Source: JAEMQF01 sp963775015
GTDB lineage: Bacteria > Pseudomonadota > Gammaproteobacteria > Burkholderiales > Burkholderiaceae_C
Direction: 5' to 3'
NCBI GenBank assembly: GCA_963775015.1
Contig: CAVZHI010000001.1
Span: 124,001 to 188,000, forward strand
Length of the DNA: 64,000 nt
Made by a program: the position numbers and the translations under genes. The notes below the pieces were generated by a model. That model made no database searches, had not been told where the DNA came from, and saw only the letters and a list, made by a program, of their open reading frames with translations. Shown here in pieces: positions 7,749 to 15,820 of the stretch; positions within the stretch are counted from its first letter, which is position 1, and every line of letters begins with the position of its first letter.

Positions 7749-9425
7749 ATGTGCGGCATGATAGCCACGCCAACCGGCGCTTCACGGCCCACCGCCTCTT
7801 TCGCCTCACGCCACGTGACTCCAGCGCGCTCCGTTCACCCGCCTCGTTCTCGGCATTCGCGTGGGCTCGTCGCCCTTTGCGCCGCAAGCCTGCTCATCGG
7901 CACATCGTGCCCACCCGCCATCGCGCAAATCAACCTGCCGGCGCTCGGCGACACCGAATCGGAAGACTTCGGCGTCGGCACCGAGCGCAAACTCGGCGAC
8001 CAGGTGATGCGCGAGATCCGGCGCGACCCCGACTACCTCGACGACCCGGTGCTGCTCGAGTACCTCGAGTCGCTGTGGGACCCCTTGCTCGCGCAAGCGC
8101 GTGGCAACGGCAACATCACCGCGGATCTGGACCAGCGCTTTGCCTGGGAACCGTTCCTGGTGCGGGACCGCGCAATCAACGCGTTTGCGCTGCCGGGCGG
8201 TTATGTCGGTGTGTACCTGGGGTTGATCAGTTTGACGACGAGCCGCGACGAACTCGCCTCGGTGCTCGCGCACGAGCTGTCGCACGTCACGCAGCGCCAC
8301 ATTGCGCGCAGCATTGCGGTGGGCAGGCGGCAGTCGCTGATCGGCGCGGCGGCGATGATCCTCGGCGTGCTCGCCGCGGCGCGCAGCAACTCCATCGACG
8401 CGGCGAACGCCTTGATCGTCGGCGGCCAGGCGGCGGCGATTCAAGGCCAGTTGAACTTCTCGCGCGACATGGAGCGCGAAGCGGACCGGATCGGTTTCTC
8501 CTTGTTGACCGGCGCAGGTTTCTCTGCAGCGGGAATGGCGGCGATGTTCGAGAAGCTCGATCAATCGTCGCGGCTGAACGACAACGGCGCCTATCCGTAC
8601 CTGCGCAGCCACCCCTTGAGTTCGGAGCGCGTCGGCGAAGCCCGCGCCAGACTCGGAACCGCGCCGGCAGCGCTGCCGGGCAGCGATTTTGAACACGCGC
8701 TGGCGCAGGGCCGGGCACGGGTGCTGATGGACCCCCGCGTCGACGCCTTGCGCCGCTGGCAGGCGCTGGACGCCGAGCGACTGGGTGCCTCGCCCGCCGA
8801 GCGCCTGGGCGCCGCGTACAGCAGCGCGTTGGCGTCGACCCTGCTGCGCGACTGGGCACGCGCCGACGCGGCACTGACCCGGCTGCTCGACCTGTCCGGC
8901 GAAACCCCGCGCGACGCCCGAGTCGCCCGCACCGTCGGCCTGCTGACCGCGCAGTCGTTGTTCGAGCGCGGCGACGCGCTGCGCGCCGCTGCCGCGTTAA
9001 AACCTTTCGTCGAGAGCCCCTCCCGACCGGCGATGCTGCTCGAAGCACAGATCGCGCTGGCCGTCGCGGCGCGCGCCCCCGGCGAAGCGGCGAGCGCCAT
9101 GGCGCTGAAACGCAGCGCCGACAGGCTTCAGACGTGGCTCGCGCTGCGCCCACGCGACGCCGCGGCGTGGGCGCAGTTGGCTCAGGCGTGGGCGCAACTC
9201 GGCCAGCCGCTACGCGCGCTGCGCGCCGAAGCCGAGGTTCGGCTCGCGCTGGGTGACCTGAACGGCGCTGCGGATCGGCTGCGCGCCGGCCAGCGCAGCG
9301 CCCGCAGCGGCAGCAGCAACGTCGACTTCATCGACGCCTCGGTGATCGACGCACGACTGCGCTACATCGAGGGCCAGCGCCGGCAGATCGCCATCGACGA
9401 GCGCGCGGCGAACGAGCCGCGCTGA
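7749..9425 (+). CDS. M48 family metalloprotease with TPR-rich tail (BepA/YfgC-like)
   Basis: A periplasmic zinc protease of up to 558 residues, probably involved in outer-membrane protein quality control like E. coli BepA. A hydrophobic segment GLVALCAASLLIGTSCPPA ending at an AIAQ cleavage-like site indicates export. The zinc site HELSHVTQRH is followed by the third ligand in MEREADRIGF. The second half is an alanine-rich helical repeat region consistent with TPRs. The N-terminus is uncertain: ATG at 7749 or 7758 and GTG at 7815 are in frame, none with a good ribosome binding site, and the signal segment starts about 40 residues in from the first. It is divergent from moaC. Confidence 0.88.
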   Translation: MCGMIATPTGASRPTASFASRHVTPARSVHPPRSRHSRGLVALCAASLLIGTSCPPAIAQINLPALGDTESEDFGVGTERKLGDQVMREIRRDPDYLDDPVLLEYLESLWDPLLAQARGNGNITADLDQRFAWEPFLVRDRAINAFALPGGYVGVYLGLISLTTSRDELASVLAHELSHVTQRHIARSIAVGRRQSLIGAAAMILGVLAAARSNSIDAANALIVGGQAAAIQGQLNFSRDMEREADRIGFSLLTGAGFSAAGMAAMFEKLDQSSRLNDNGAYPYLRSHPLSSERVGEARARLGTAPAALPGSDFEHALAQGRARVLMDPRVDALRRWQALDAERLGASPAERLGAAYSSALASTLLRDWARADAALTRLLDLSGETPRDARVARTVGLLTAQSLFERGDALRAAAALKPFVESPSRPAMLLEAQIALAVAARAPGEAASAMALKRSADRLQTWLALRPRDAAAWAQLAQAWAQLGQPLRALRAEAEVRLALGDLNGAADRLRAGQRSARSGSSNVDFIDASVIDARLRYIEGQRRQIAIDERAANEPR

Positions 9426-9468
9426 AGTCTGCACCGTTGGGCCGCACCTCGACGCGCCGCGGGGTGCG

Positions 9469-9829
9469 TCAGCTGCGTCGCGCGAAGAGTCGCTCGATCG
9501 CCGTGTCGATCACCATGCCGCACAGGCTGTAGATCAGCGAGCCGAGCAGCGCCGCGGGAAATCCCGTGACGTGAAGGCCATCGAGCAGCTGCGCCGCAAA
9601 GTAAAACATCAGCGCGTTGATGACGAACAGGAACAGGCCGAGCGTGAGCAGCGTGACCGGAAGTGTCAAGAGCACGAGGATCGGCCGCAGCAGCGAATTG
9701 AGCAGGCCGAGCACGAACGCGGCAAGCATTGCCGAGCCGAAGTTCTGTACTCTTCACACCGGGGTAGAGGTGCGCCACGAGCAACAGCGCGCACGCCAGC
9801 AGCAGCCAACGGAGCAGGATTTTCAGCAT
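9469..9829 (-). pseudogene. Frameshifted small YvlD/phage-holin-family membrane protein
   Basis: A four-helix membrane protein of about 120 residues of unknown function, split by one extra base. The N-terminal part (ATG at 9829) reads MLKILLRWLLLACALLLVAH then LYPGV. After about position 9757 the frame changes and the conserved remainder resumes as NFGSAMLAAFVLGLLNSLL, with VLLTLPVTLLTLGLFLF and a C-terminus ending ERLFARRS at 9469. Removing one base in the GTACTCTTCAC run (9747-9757, plus strand) restores an uninterrupted protein of normal length. The conserved sequence on both sides argues for a sequencing error or very recent inactivation. It is convergent with the M48 protease gene. Confidence 0.8.
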
Positions 9830-10133
9830 CGCCGCAGCATAGCGGCATCGCTTTGCGCCCGCCAGAGGGCGCAACCGAAGAGCGCGTGCGGGGCATCGAG
9901 ACGATCGCCATTTGCGGCGCGAGGCATCGCGCCGAGCAGCGTCGTTGACGCGTGAGCGCGACAAAACCGGCCTTCTCCTCGGAGAATTGAGCGCTTTCAG
10001 AGTGAAAACTGCTTTGCAATGCGCCGTTCACGCAGTACCATTCGCACCGCACGGTGCTATGGAGAAATGAGAACCCATGCGGCTCTCGCCCAACCCGAGC
10101 ACATCAACAACCTACTTGATGGAGTGAATTGAA
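9830..10133. other. Intergenic region upstream of the SWIB gene
   Basis: About 300 bp with no convincing gene. It holds an 8-bp inverted repeat, TTGCGCCC (9853-9860) with GGGCGCAA (9867-9874), without a T-run, and a possible sigma-70 promoter near 10014-10041. The last 60 bp are relatively AT-rich and lead into the SWIB gene. Reading frames on the minus strand here are GC-driven and have no recognisable features. Confidence 0.5.
10014..10041 (+). promoter_or_regulatory. Possible sigma-70 promoter for the SWIB/H1-like gene
   Basis: TTGCAA (10014-10019), a 16-bp spacer and TACCAT (10036-10041) resemble the -35/-10 consensus with modest scores. It would give a leader of about 85 nt before the ATG at 10134. 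Prediction by eye only. Confidence 0.35.
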
Positions 10134-10547
10134 ATGGCAACTGCGAAGAAGGCTGCAAAGAAAGTGGCAGCGAAGAAGGCTCCGGCCAAGAAGGCGGCAG
10201 CGAAGAAGGCTCCGGCGAAGAAGGCGGCAGCGAAGAAGGCCCCGGCGAAAAAGGCTCCGGCCAAGAAGGCGGCAGCGAAGAAGGCCCCGGCGAAGAAGCG
10301 CACCCCGAATGCGGCCTTCATGAAGCCCATGACGCCGAGCGCGTCGCTCGCTGCGGTGATCGGTGGGAACCCGATGCCCCGTACCGAAGTGACGAAGAAG
10401 GTGTGGGACTACATCAAGAAAAATGGCCTGCAAGACTCGGCCAAGCGCACCATGATCAATGCCGACGCCAAGCTGAAGGAAATCTTCAAGAAGGCGCAAG
10501 TCTCGATGTTCGAGATGACGAAGCTGATCAACGGGCACCTGAAGTAA
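10134..10547 (+). CDS. Histone H1-like Lys/Ala/Pro-tailed SWIB/MDM2-domain protein
   Basis: A 137-residue basic protein with two parts. Residues 1-55 are a low-complexity tail built from AKKAP and AKKAA pentads, like the C-terminal tails of eukaryotic histone H1 and bacterial H1-like proteins, and probably bind DNA non-specifically. Residues from about 60 to 135 form a SWIB/MDM2 fold: SLAAVIGGNPMPRTEVTKKV, WDYIKKNGLQD and the closing MFEMTKLINGHL. Proteins of this SWIB type occur in chlamydiae and betaproteobacteria; a nucleoid-associated role is likely but unproven here. A strong terminator follows, so the gene is monocistronic. GGAG at 10122-10125 precedes the ATG by 8 bp. Confidence 0.93.
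   Translation: MATAKKAAKKVAAKKAPAKKAAAKKAPAKKAAAKKAPAKKAPAKKAAAKKAPAKKRTPNAAFMKPMTPSASLAAVIGGNPMPRTEVTKKVWDYIKKNGLQDSAKRTMINADAKLKEIFKKAQVSMFEMTKLINGHLK
10143..10299 (+). repeat. Coding tandem repeat (15/30-bp AKKAP/AKKAA units)
   Basis: The 5' part of the SWIB gene is an in-frame array of 15-bp units encoding AKKAP or AKKAA, partly organised as 30-bp pairs with near-identical DNA. Such arrays expand and contract by slippage in whole units without breaking the frame, so tail length probably varies among strains. Confidence 0.85.
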
Positions 10548-10569
10548 GCTGCAAGGTTCCAAGACCTGC

Positions 10570-10597
10570 AAGCCGGTGCGCGACACCGGCTTTTTTT
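10570..10597 (+). terminator. Intrinsic terminator of the SWIB gene
   Basis: A 9-bp stem, AAGCCGGTG (10570-10578) with CACCGGCTT (10584-10592), has a 5-nt loop and runs into seven consecutive Ts (10591-10597). It begins 22 bp after the SWIB stop codon. Confidence 0.93.
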
Positions 10598-10629
10598 CGC
10601 CCGTCGTTCGGCGCCGCGAGCGCCGGCCA

Positions 10630-11454
10630 TCAACGCGGTGGCGCCACCCCGAACAGGGACGCGCCGTTGCCCCAGGCGATTTTGCTGGCGGTGCCCGGGT
10701 CGAGGTCGCCGAGCCAATCGCGCGCCTCTTGCATCAGCGCTTCGTAGCCCTGCCAGCGCTGGTTCACCCAGGTGTCCGAGCCGACCATGAAACGCGTCGG
10801 AAACTCGCTCAGCAGCGCTTTCCATTCGGCGCTCAGTCGCCCCGCACCCTCGGTGAGCCCGGGCCGGTACGACAGCTCGCCCATCAGCAGCGGGTAGCGA
10901 CGCAGCAGTTCGCGCAGGCGCGCCACGGGTGCGCCGCCGATGCTGCTGTGCGCCCAGATGAGCCGCGCTTGCGGCGCGTGCGCCATGAGCAGGTCGATCG
11001 CGGTGTCGTCCACATGCGCCAGCACCGCGAGGTTCTTTCCTGCGCGAGCTGCATCAGCTTGCGCGCCACCGCGCCGTTCGCGTTCGCGCTGTCGTACAGA
11101 TGAAATTCGCCCAGGCCGCGGTACGGCCCGGCGGGCGTCCCCGCGGCAAGTTCGGCGAGCACCATCTGGTAGATCGTTTCGTCCTGGAACCAGCTGCTGT
11201 AGTCGGCGCGGTTGCGGTACAGGCGAATGAAGGGCACGACGCGTCACGCCGGCGGCCTGGGTCTGCGCGCGCGCTGCGGCGAGCGTCTTCGTGCCGTCGT
11301 TGGGCCGGCTGTTCGCGACGATCGCACGCACGCCGCTGCGCTGCATGCGCGCCAGCGCGTCGGCCAGCGGATGCGCCGACTGCCACGCTTCTTCGTTGTA
11401 GTGCAGGTGGGCGTCGAAGAGCGGGCCGCGGTAGGGCTCGGCGCTCGCGCTCAA
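10630..11454 (-). CDS. Amidohydrolase family protein (with two compensating frameshifts)
   Basis: A metal-dependent hydrolase of the amidohydrolase_2/TIM-barrel type. The N-terminal metal motif is FDAHLHYNEEAW; later come AHVDDTAIDLLM, LIWAHSSIGG and MVGSDTWVNQRW with the conserved Asp. As written the frame is open, but about 68 residues in the middle are scrambled. The conserved continuation (PFIRLYRNRADYSSWFQDE, then GLGEFHLYDSANANG) sits in another frame between a +1 at about 11231-11242 and a -1 at about 11031-11042, the latter in a short homopolymer. The start is a TTG at 11454 and the N-terminus is uncertain. It is the last gene of a minus-strand run with dienelactone hydrolase and an HCCA-isomerase-like protein. 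Confidence 0.75.
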   Translation of the reverse strand: MSASAEPYRGPLFDAHLHYNEEAWQSAHPLADALARMQRSGVRAIVANSRPNDGTKTLAAARAQTQAAGVTRRALHSPVPQPRRLQQLVPGRNDLPDGARRTCRGDARRAVPRPGRISSVRQRERERRGGAQADAARAGKNLAVLAHVDDTAIDLLMAHAPQARLIWAHSSIGGAPVARLRELLRRYPLLMGELSYRPGLTEGAGRLSAEWKALLSEFPTRFMVGSDTWVNQRWQGYEALMQEARDWLGDLDPGTASKIAWGNGASLFGVAPPR

Positions 11455-11500
11455 GGCCGACGGCGACGAGCAAGCGGCGCACGAGAACTCGAGTCAGGCG

Positions 11501-12220
11501 TCATGGCGGATTGGCGAATTGGCTTTTAGGGGCGCTTTCAGCCGACGTGCTCGCGCAGGAATCGCAAGCGTGCGCTGGCGTGCCAGGGTCGGCGCTCGCC
11601 GCGTCGTACGAGCCGCGCTGGTCGCAGTTGAAGCCGTGGCCCGCCGCGTACACCTGAACCGTGACGCCGGGGTGGGCGGCGCGCAGTGCGTCGACACCGG
11701 GCAGCGGGATCATGGCGTCGTTCGCGCCGAAGTGCGCGAGCACCGGGCAGCGCGGAATTCGCGCCGCGTGGTCGGGAATTCCGCCGCCGTAATACGGCAC
11801 GCTCGCCGCGAGCCCTTCGACGTCGCACGCGGCGAGCCAGCTGAGCAGTCCGCCCCAGCAATAGCCGACGATGCCCACCCTTGCCCCCGGGCCGAGGTGC
11901 GACCGCGCAGCCGCCACCGCAGCGCGAACGTCGAGCAACGCCTTGTCAACGCTGCTCGCCTCTTTCAAGGCTCTGCCGCGCTGAATGTCGTCGGGCGAAT
12001 AGCCGATTTCGACGCCGCGCTCGATCCGGTCGAACAGCGCCGGCGCGACGACGAGGTAGCCGTCGAGCGCAAACCCGTCGGCCACCGCGCGGATGTGCGA
12101 GTTGACGCCGAAAATTTCCTGCACCACAACGAGCCCGCCGCGCGGCGGCGACGCCGGCAGCGCCAGGAACGCGCCGAGGCGCTCGCCGTCGGCCGAAGTC
12201 AGGTCGATCGATTCCCCCAT
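11501..12220 (-). CDS. Dienelactone hydrolase family protein
   Basis: An alpha/beta-hydrolase of about 228-239 residues related to carboxymethylenebutenolidase, which opens dienelactones in chlorocatechol breakdown, although many relatives act on other esters. Evidence is VVVQEIFGVNSHIR (conserved Glu), GYCWGG (Cys nucleophile at the elbow), an Asp in the HFGANDAMIP segment and the catalytic His in AAGHGFNCD. The C-terminus is scrambled: from about 11600 the expected TLARQRTL...FLREHVG is spread over two other frames and would end at 11538, implying a -1 near 11588-11600 and a +1 near 11559-11568. The ATG at 12220 has AAAGG 5 bp upstream. It lies 9 bp after the HCCA-isomerase-like gene, probably in one operon. 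Confidence 0.85.
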   Translation of the reverse strand: MGESIDLTSADGERLGAFLALPASPPRGGLVVVQEIFGVNSHIRAVADGFALDGYLVVAPALFDRIERGVEIGYSPDDIQRGRALKEASSVDKALLDVRAAVAAARSHLGPGARVGIVGYCWGGLLSWLAACDVEGLAASVPYYGGGIPDHAARIPRCPVLAHFGANDAMIPLPGVDALRAAHPGVTVQVYAAGHGFNCDQRGSYDAASADPGTPAHACDSCASTSAESAPKSQFANPP

Positions 12221-12229
12221 GGCAACCTT

Positions 12230-12835
12230 TCAGCCTCGCGCGAGGCGGCGCTGCACGAAGTCCAGCCGGTCCTGGCCCCAGAATATTTCGCCGTCGATGA
12301 CGTAGCTCGGCGCGCCGAAGACTCCGGTCTCGATCGCCGACTGGGTGTACGCGTCGTAGCGCTCCTGCACGCCGGGCGCCTGTGCGTCGTCGAGGCGGCG
12401 CGACGGCAACTTGGAGGCGACCAGCAGCGTGGCCAGCTCATGCGCGTCGGCGATGTTGCGCTCCTGCACCCAGACCGCGCTCAGGATCGCGCCGGTGAGC
12501 GCGAGCGCGGCGGCCGTTCCGTCGAGTTGATCGACGGCGATGATGAGTTTCGCCGCGTCGTCGCCGGGAACGGGAAAGTACTTCGGCGTCAGGTTCAGCG
12601 GTCGGCCGAGGAACTCGCTGAAGCGCTTCAGCTCGACGAGCCGATACGCCTGGCGCTGCGGGGCGCGCTTGGCCAGCGGCAGGCCACCTGAGATCGGAAA
12701 GACCTTGCCGCCCAGGTCAATCGGCCGCAGGTTCACCTGCGCGCCCGCGGCACGAGCGATTTCGACGAAGCGCTCGTGGCCGAGGTAGACGTAGGGTGAC
12801 TGCGGGGCGAGGTAGTAATCGATGGTCAGGGGCAT
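12230..12835 (-). CDS. 2-hydroxychromene-2-carboxylate isomerase-like protein (DsbA/GST-kappa fold)
   Basis: A 201-residue cytoplasmic protein of the thioredoxin-fold HCCA isomerase / kappa-GST family. It begins YYLAPQSPYVYLGHERF, the family's substitute for the DsbA CxxC (no CxxC is present, Ser-Pro instead), and ends in the usual GVFGAPSYVIDGEIFWGQDR and LDFVQRRL. Characterised members use glutathione to isomerise a naphthalene-pathway intermediate, but the family is broad and the substrate here is unknown. The ATG at 12835 was chosen over one 8 codons upstream because homology starts at PLTIDYY. It sits in a run with dienelactone hydrolase and amidohydrolase genes, which suggests aromatic or lactone catabolism. 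A distant paralogue is at 23779-24369. Confidence 0.87.
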   Translation of the reverse strand: MPLTIDYYLAPQSPYVYLGHERFVEIARAAGAQVNLRPIDLGGKVFPISGGLPLAKRAPQRQAYRLVELKRFSEFLGRPLNLTPKYFPVPGDDAAKLIIAVDQLDGTAAALALTGAILSAVWVQERNIADAHELATLLVASKLPSRRLDDAQAPGVQERYDAYTQSAIETGVFGAPSYVIDGEIFWGQDRLDFVQRRLARG

Positions 12836-12892
12836 GGCGAACTCCGATGGGAAACGCAAGAACAGCGGCGGATGGACGGGATCGGGCGCAGT

Positions 12893-15820
12893 CTAGAACG
12901 TTCCAGCCGCCCGGTCACTGAGCAGCAGCGCGAGGTGGCGCCCGGTGTGGCTCGCCGGATGCTGCGCCACCGTCTGCGGCGTGCCGCAGACCACCACTTC
13001 GCCTCCACCGCCACCGCCCTCTAGCCCCATGTCGACGATCCAGTCGGCGGTCTTGATCACGTCCAGGTTGTGTTCGATCACGACCACCGTGTTGCCGGCG
13101 TCGACGAGTTGGTGCAGGACACGAAGCAGCAGTGAGATGTCAGCGAAGTGCAGGCCGGTCGTCGGCTCGTCCAGGATGTACAGCGTTCGCCCCGTGTCGC
13201 GTTTGGACAGCTCGAGCGCGAGCTTGACGCGCTGCGCCTCGCCGCCGGAGAGCGTTGTCGCGCTCTGCCCGAGCTGCACGTAGCCGAGGCCCACGTCGAG
13301 CAGTGTCTGCAGCTTGCGCGCGATGCCGGGAACGGCGTTGAACAGGGCAAACGCCTCTTCGACGGTGAGCGCGAGCACGTCGGTGATGTTCTTGCCCTTG
13401 TAGAGCACGTCGAGCGTTTCGCGGTTGTAGCGCTTGCCGCGGCAGGTGTCGCACGGCACGTAGACGTCGGGCAGGAAGTGCATTTCGACCTTCAGCACGC
13501 CGTCGCCCTGGCACGCCTCGCAGCGCCCGCCGGCGACATTGAAGCTGAAACGCCCGGCACCGTAACCGCGTTCGCGCGCCATGTTCATTTCGGCGAAGAG
13601 CTCGCGGATCGGCGTGAACATGCCGGTGTAGGTGGCCGGGTTGCTGCGTGGCGTGCGGCCGATCGGGCTCTGGTCGACGTTGATCACCTTGTCGATCGCC
13701 TCCAACCCTTCGATGGCGTCGCACGGCTTCACGTCGATGTGGCTCGCGTAGAGCTTGCGCGCGACGCTCGCGTACAAGGTGTCGTTCACGAGCGTGCTCT
13801 TGCCCGAACCCGAAACTCCGGTGACGCAGGTGAGCACGCCCACGGGGATCTCGACCGTCACGCCTTTCAGGTTGTTGCCGCGCGCGTTGACGATGCGCAG
13901 GCAGGGCCTCGCGTTGCCAGGCGCCACACCGCGCTGAACGACCGGCCCGACGATGCGCAGGCTGCCTGCCAGGTAGCGCCCCGTCAGCGACTCGGGGTGC
14001 GCAGCCACCTCGCGCGGCGTGCCTTGCGCGATCACGCTCCCGCCGTGCACTCCCGCACCGAGCCCCATGTCGATCACGTGATCGGCTTGCAGGATCGCGT
14101 CTTCGTCGTGTTCGACGACGATCACGGTGTTGCCGATGTCGCGCAGATGCCGCAGCGTGCCGATGAGGCGCTGGTTGTCGCGCTGGTGCAGGCCGATGCT
14201 GGGTTCGTCGAGCACGTAGAGCACACCCGTCAGTCCCGAGCCGATTTGCGACGCAAGCCTGATGCGCTGCGCCTCGCCGCCCGACAGCGTGTCAGCACTG
14301 CGGTCCAGGCTCAGGTAGTTCAGCCCGACGTCGTTCAGAAAGCGCAAGCGCGAGCGGATTTCGCGCAGGATCGGCGCCGCAATGTCGGCCTTCGCACCGT
14401 GCAGCGCGAGGGTGTTGAAGTAGTCGAGGCCTTCGCGCAGCGTGAGGTGCTCGACTTGGTAAATAGCCTGCGGATCCGTGCCGCCGGCGTCGACGAGCAG
14501 CACGTTGCGCGCTTCGCGGCGCAGACGCGCCCCGGCGCATTCCGGGCACGGCCGCGCGGCCTGGTAGCGCGAGAGTTCTTCGCGAACCGCCGCCGAATCG
14601 GTCTCGCGATAGCGGCGCTCCAGATTCGGCACGATGCCCTCGAACGGGTGCGAGCGCTTCACGCTGCGCTTGCGGCCGCTCGCGGTTTCAGCTTCGTAGA
14701 CGAACTCGATCGGCTCCTTCCCCGACCCGTACAACAAAACCTGGCGCGCTGCCGCAGGCAAGGCGTCGAAGGCGCTGTCGATGTCGAACCCGTAGTGTTT
14801 GGCGACGCTCTCGAGCAGCGAGAAGGTGTAGGTGTTGCGCCGGTCCCAGCCTTTCACCGCGCCGCTGGCCAGGCTCAGCGAGGGAAAAGCGACGATGCGT
14901 TCGGCGTCGAACACCGTCGTCTGGCCCAAGCCGCCACAGCTCGGGCAGGCGCCGACCGGCGAGTTGAAGGAGAACAGCCGCGGTTCGAGTTCAGCCAGCG
15001 AATAGTTGCAGAGCCGGCACGCGAACTTGCTCGAAAACAGGTGCTCGCGCGGCGCGGGTGCTGGCGCGTCGAGTTCGGCGACCACCGCCCGACCGTCGGC
15101 GATTCGCAGCGCGGCCTCGAAACTCTCGGCCAAACGTTGCTCAAGGCCGGGCTGGACCTTGAGTCGGTCGATCACGACGTCGACGTCGTGCTTTTCTGTC
15201 TTCTTCAACTTCGGCAGTTCCGTCGCTTCGAAGAGTGTTCCGTCGATCCGAAAACGGATGAAACCTTGCGCCTGCATCTGCGCAAACAGATCGGCGAACT
15301 CGCCTTTGCGCGCGCGTGCCACCGGCGCGAGCAGCATCAGGCGTGTGCCTTGCGGCAGGGCGAGAACGGTATCGACCATCTGGCTCACGCTCTGCGCCTG
15401 CAACGGCAGGTGATGATCGGGGCAGTAGGGCGTTGCGGCGCGCGCAAACAGCAAGCGCAGGTAGTCGTGGATTTCGGTGACGGTGCCCACCGTCGAACGC
15501 GGGTTGTGCGACGTCGCCTTCTGCTCGATCGCGATCGCCGGGCTCAGGCCGTCGATCGTGTCGACGTCGGGTTTGTCCATCAACTGCAGGAACTGCCGCG
15601 CGTACGCGCTCAGGCTCTCGACGTAGCGGCGTTGACCTTCGGCGTAAAGCGTGTCGAACGCGAGCGAACTCTTGCCCGACCCCGACAATCCGGTGATCAC
15701 GACGAGCTTGTTGCGCGGGATATCGACGTCGACGTTCTTCAGGTTGTGCGTGCGCGCACCACGCACCCGGATGACTGACGCGTCGCCGGCTGCAGCGCCG
15801 GACAGGGGCTCATCACGCAT
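12893..15820 (-). CDS. uvrA: UvrABC system protein A (excinuclease ATPase)
   Basis: The 975-residue damage-recognition ATPase of nucleotide excision repair. It shows two ABC cassettes: Walker A GLSGSGKSSL near residue 45 and GVSGSGKSTL near 670, two LSGGEAQR signatures and two LDEPS/LDEPT Walker B motifs. Zinc-binding cysteine sets are CRLCNYS...CPSC and CEACQGDG...CDTC. YVESLSAYARQFL and the INVDQSPIGRTPRSNPATYT segment are diagnostic. It is slightly longer than E. coli UvrA (940 residues), with the difference in short insertions. The start codon directly abuts the stop of an ABC permease gene (15821), so transcription may be shared. I did not recognise a LexA-type box in the adjoining sequence. 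Confidence 0.98.
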   Translation of the reverse strand: MRDEPLSGAAAGDASVIRVRGARTHNLKNVDVDIPRNKLVVITGLSGSGKSSLAFDTLYAEGQRRYVESLSAYARQFLQLMDKPDVDTIDGLSPAIAIEQKATSHNPRSTVGTVTEIHDYLRLLFARAATPYCPDHHLPLQAQSVSQMVDTVLALPQGTRLMLLAPVARARKGEFADLFAQMQAQGFIRFRIDGTLFEATELPKLKKTEKHDVDVVIDRLKVQPGLEQRLAESFEAALRIADGRAVVAELDAPAPAPREHLFSSKFACRLCNYSLAELEPRLFSFNSPVGACPSCGGLGQTTVFDAERIVAFPSLSLASGAVKGWDRRNTYTFSLLESVAKHYGFDIDSAFDALPAAARQVLLYGSGKEPIEFVYEAETASGRKRSVKRSHPFEGIVPNLERRYRETDSAAVREELSRYQAARPCPECAGARLRREARNVLLVDAGGTDPQAIYQVEHLTLREGLDYFNTLALHGAKADIAAPILREIRSRLRFLNDVGLNYLSLDRSADTLSGGEAQRIRLASQIGSGLTGVLYVLDEPSIGLHQRDNQRLIGTLRHLRDIGNTVIVVEHDEDAILQADHVIDMGLGAGVHGGSVIAQGTPREVAAHPESLTGRYLAGSLRIVGPVVQRGVAPGNARPCLRIVNARGNNLKGVTVEIPVGVLTCVTGVSGSGKSTLVNDTLYASVARKLYASHIDVKPCDAIEGLEAIDKVINVDQSPIGRTPRSNPATYTGMFTPIRELFAEMNMARERGYGAGRFSFNVAGGRCEACQGDGVLKVEMHFLPDVYVPCDTCRGKRYNRETLDVLYKGKNITDVLALTVEEAFALFNAVPGIARKLQTLLDVGLGYVQLGQSATTLSGGEAQRVKLALELSKRDTGRTLYILDEPTTGLHFADISLLLRVLHQLVDAGNTVVVIEHNLDVIKTADWIVDMGLEGGGGGGEVVVCGTPQTVAQHPASHTGRHLALLLSDRAAGTF

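Noticed and set aside
10143..10299. Possible CRISPR-like repeat array
   Set aside because: The repeats are contiguous in-frame codons with no spacers and encode AKKAP/AKKAA units.
13148..15778. 876-codon open frame on the plus strand opposite uvrA
   Set aside because: A GC-driven shadow of uvrA: no recognisable domain, and the composition matches an antisense frame.
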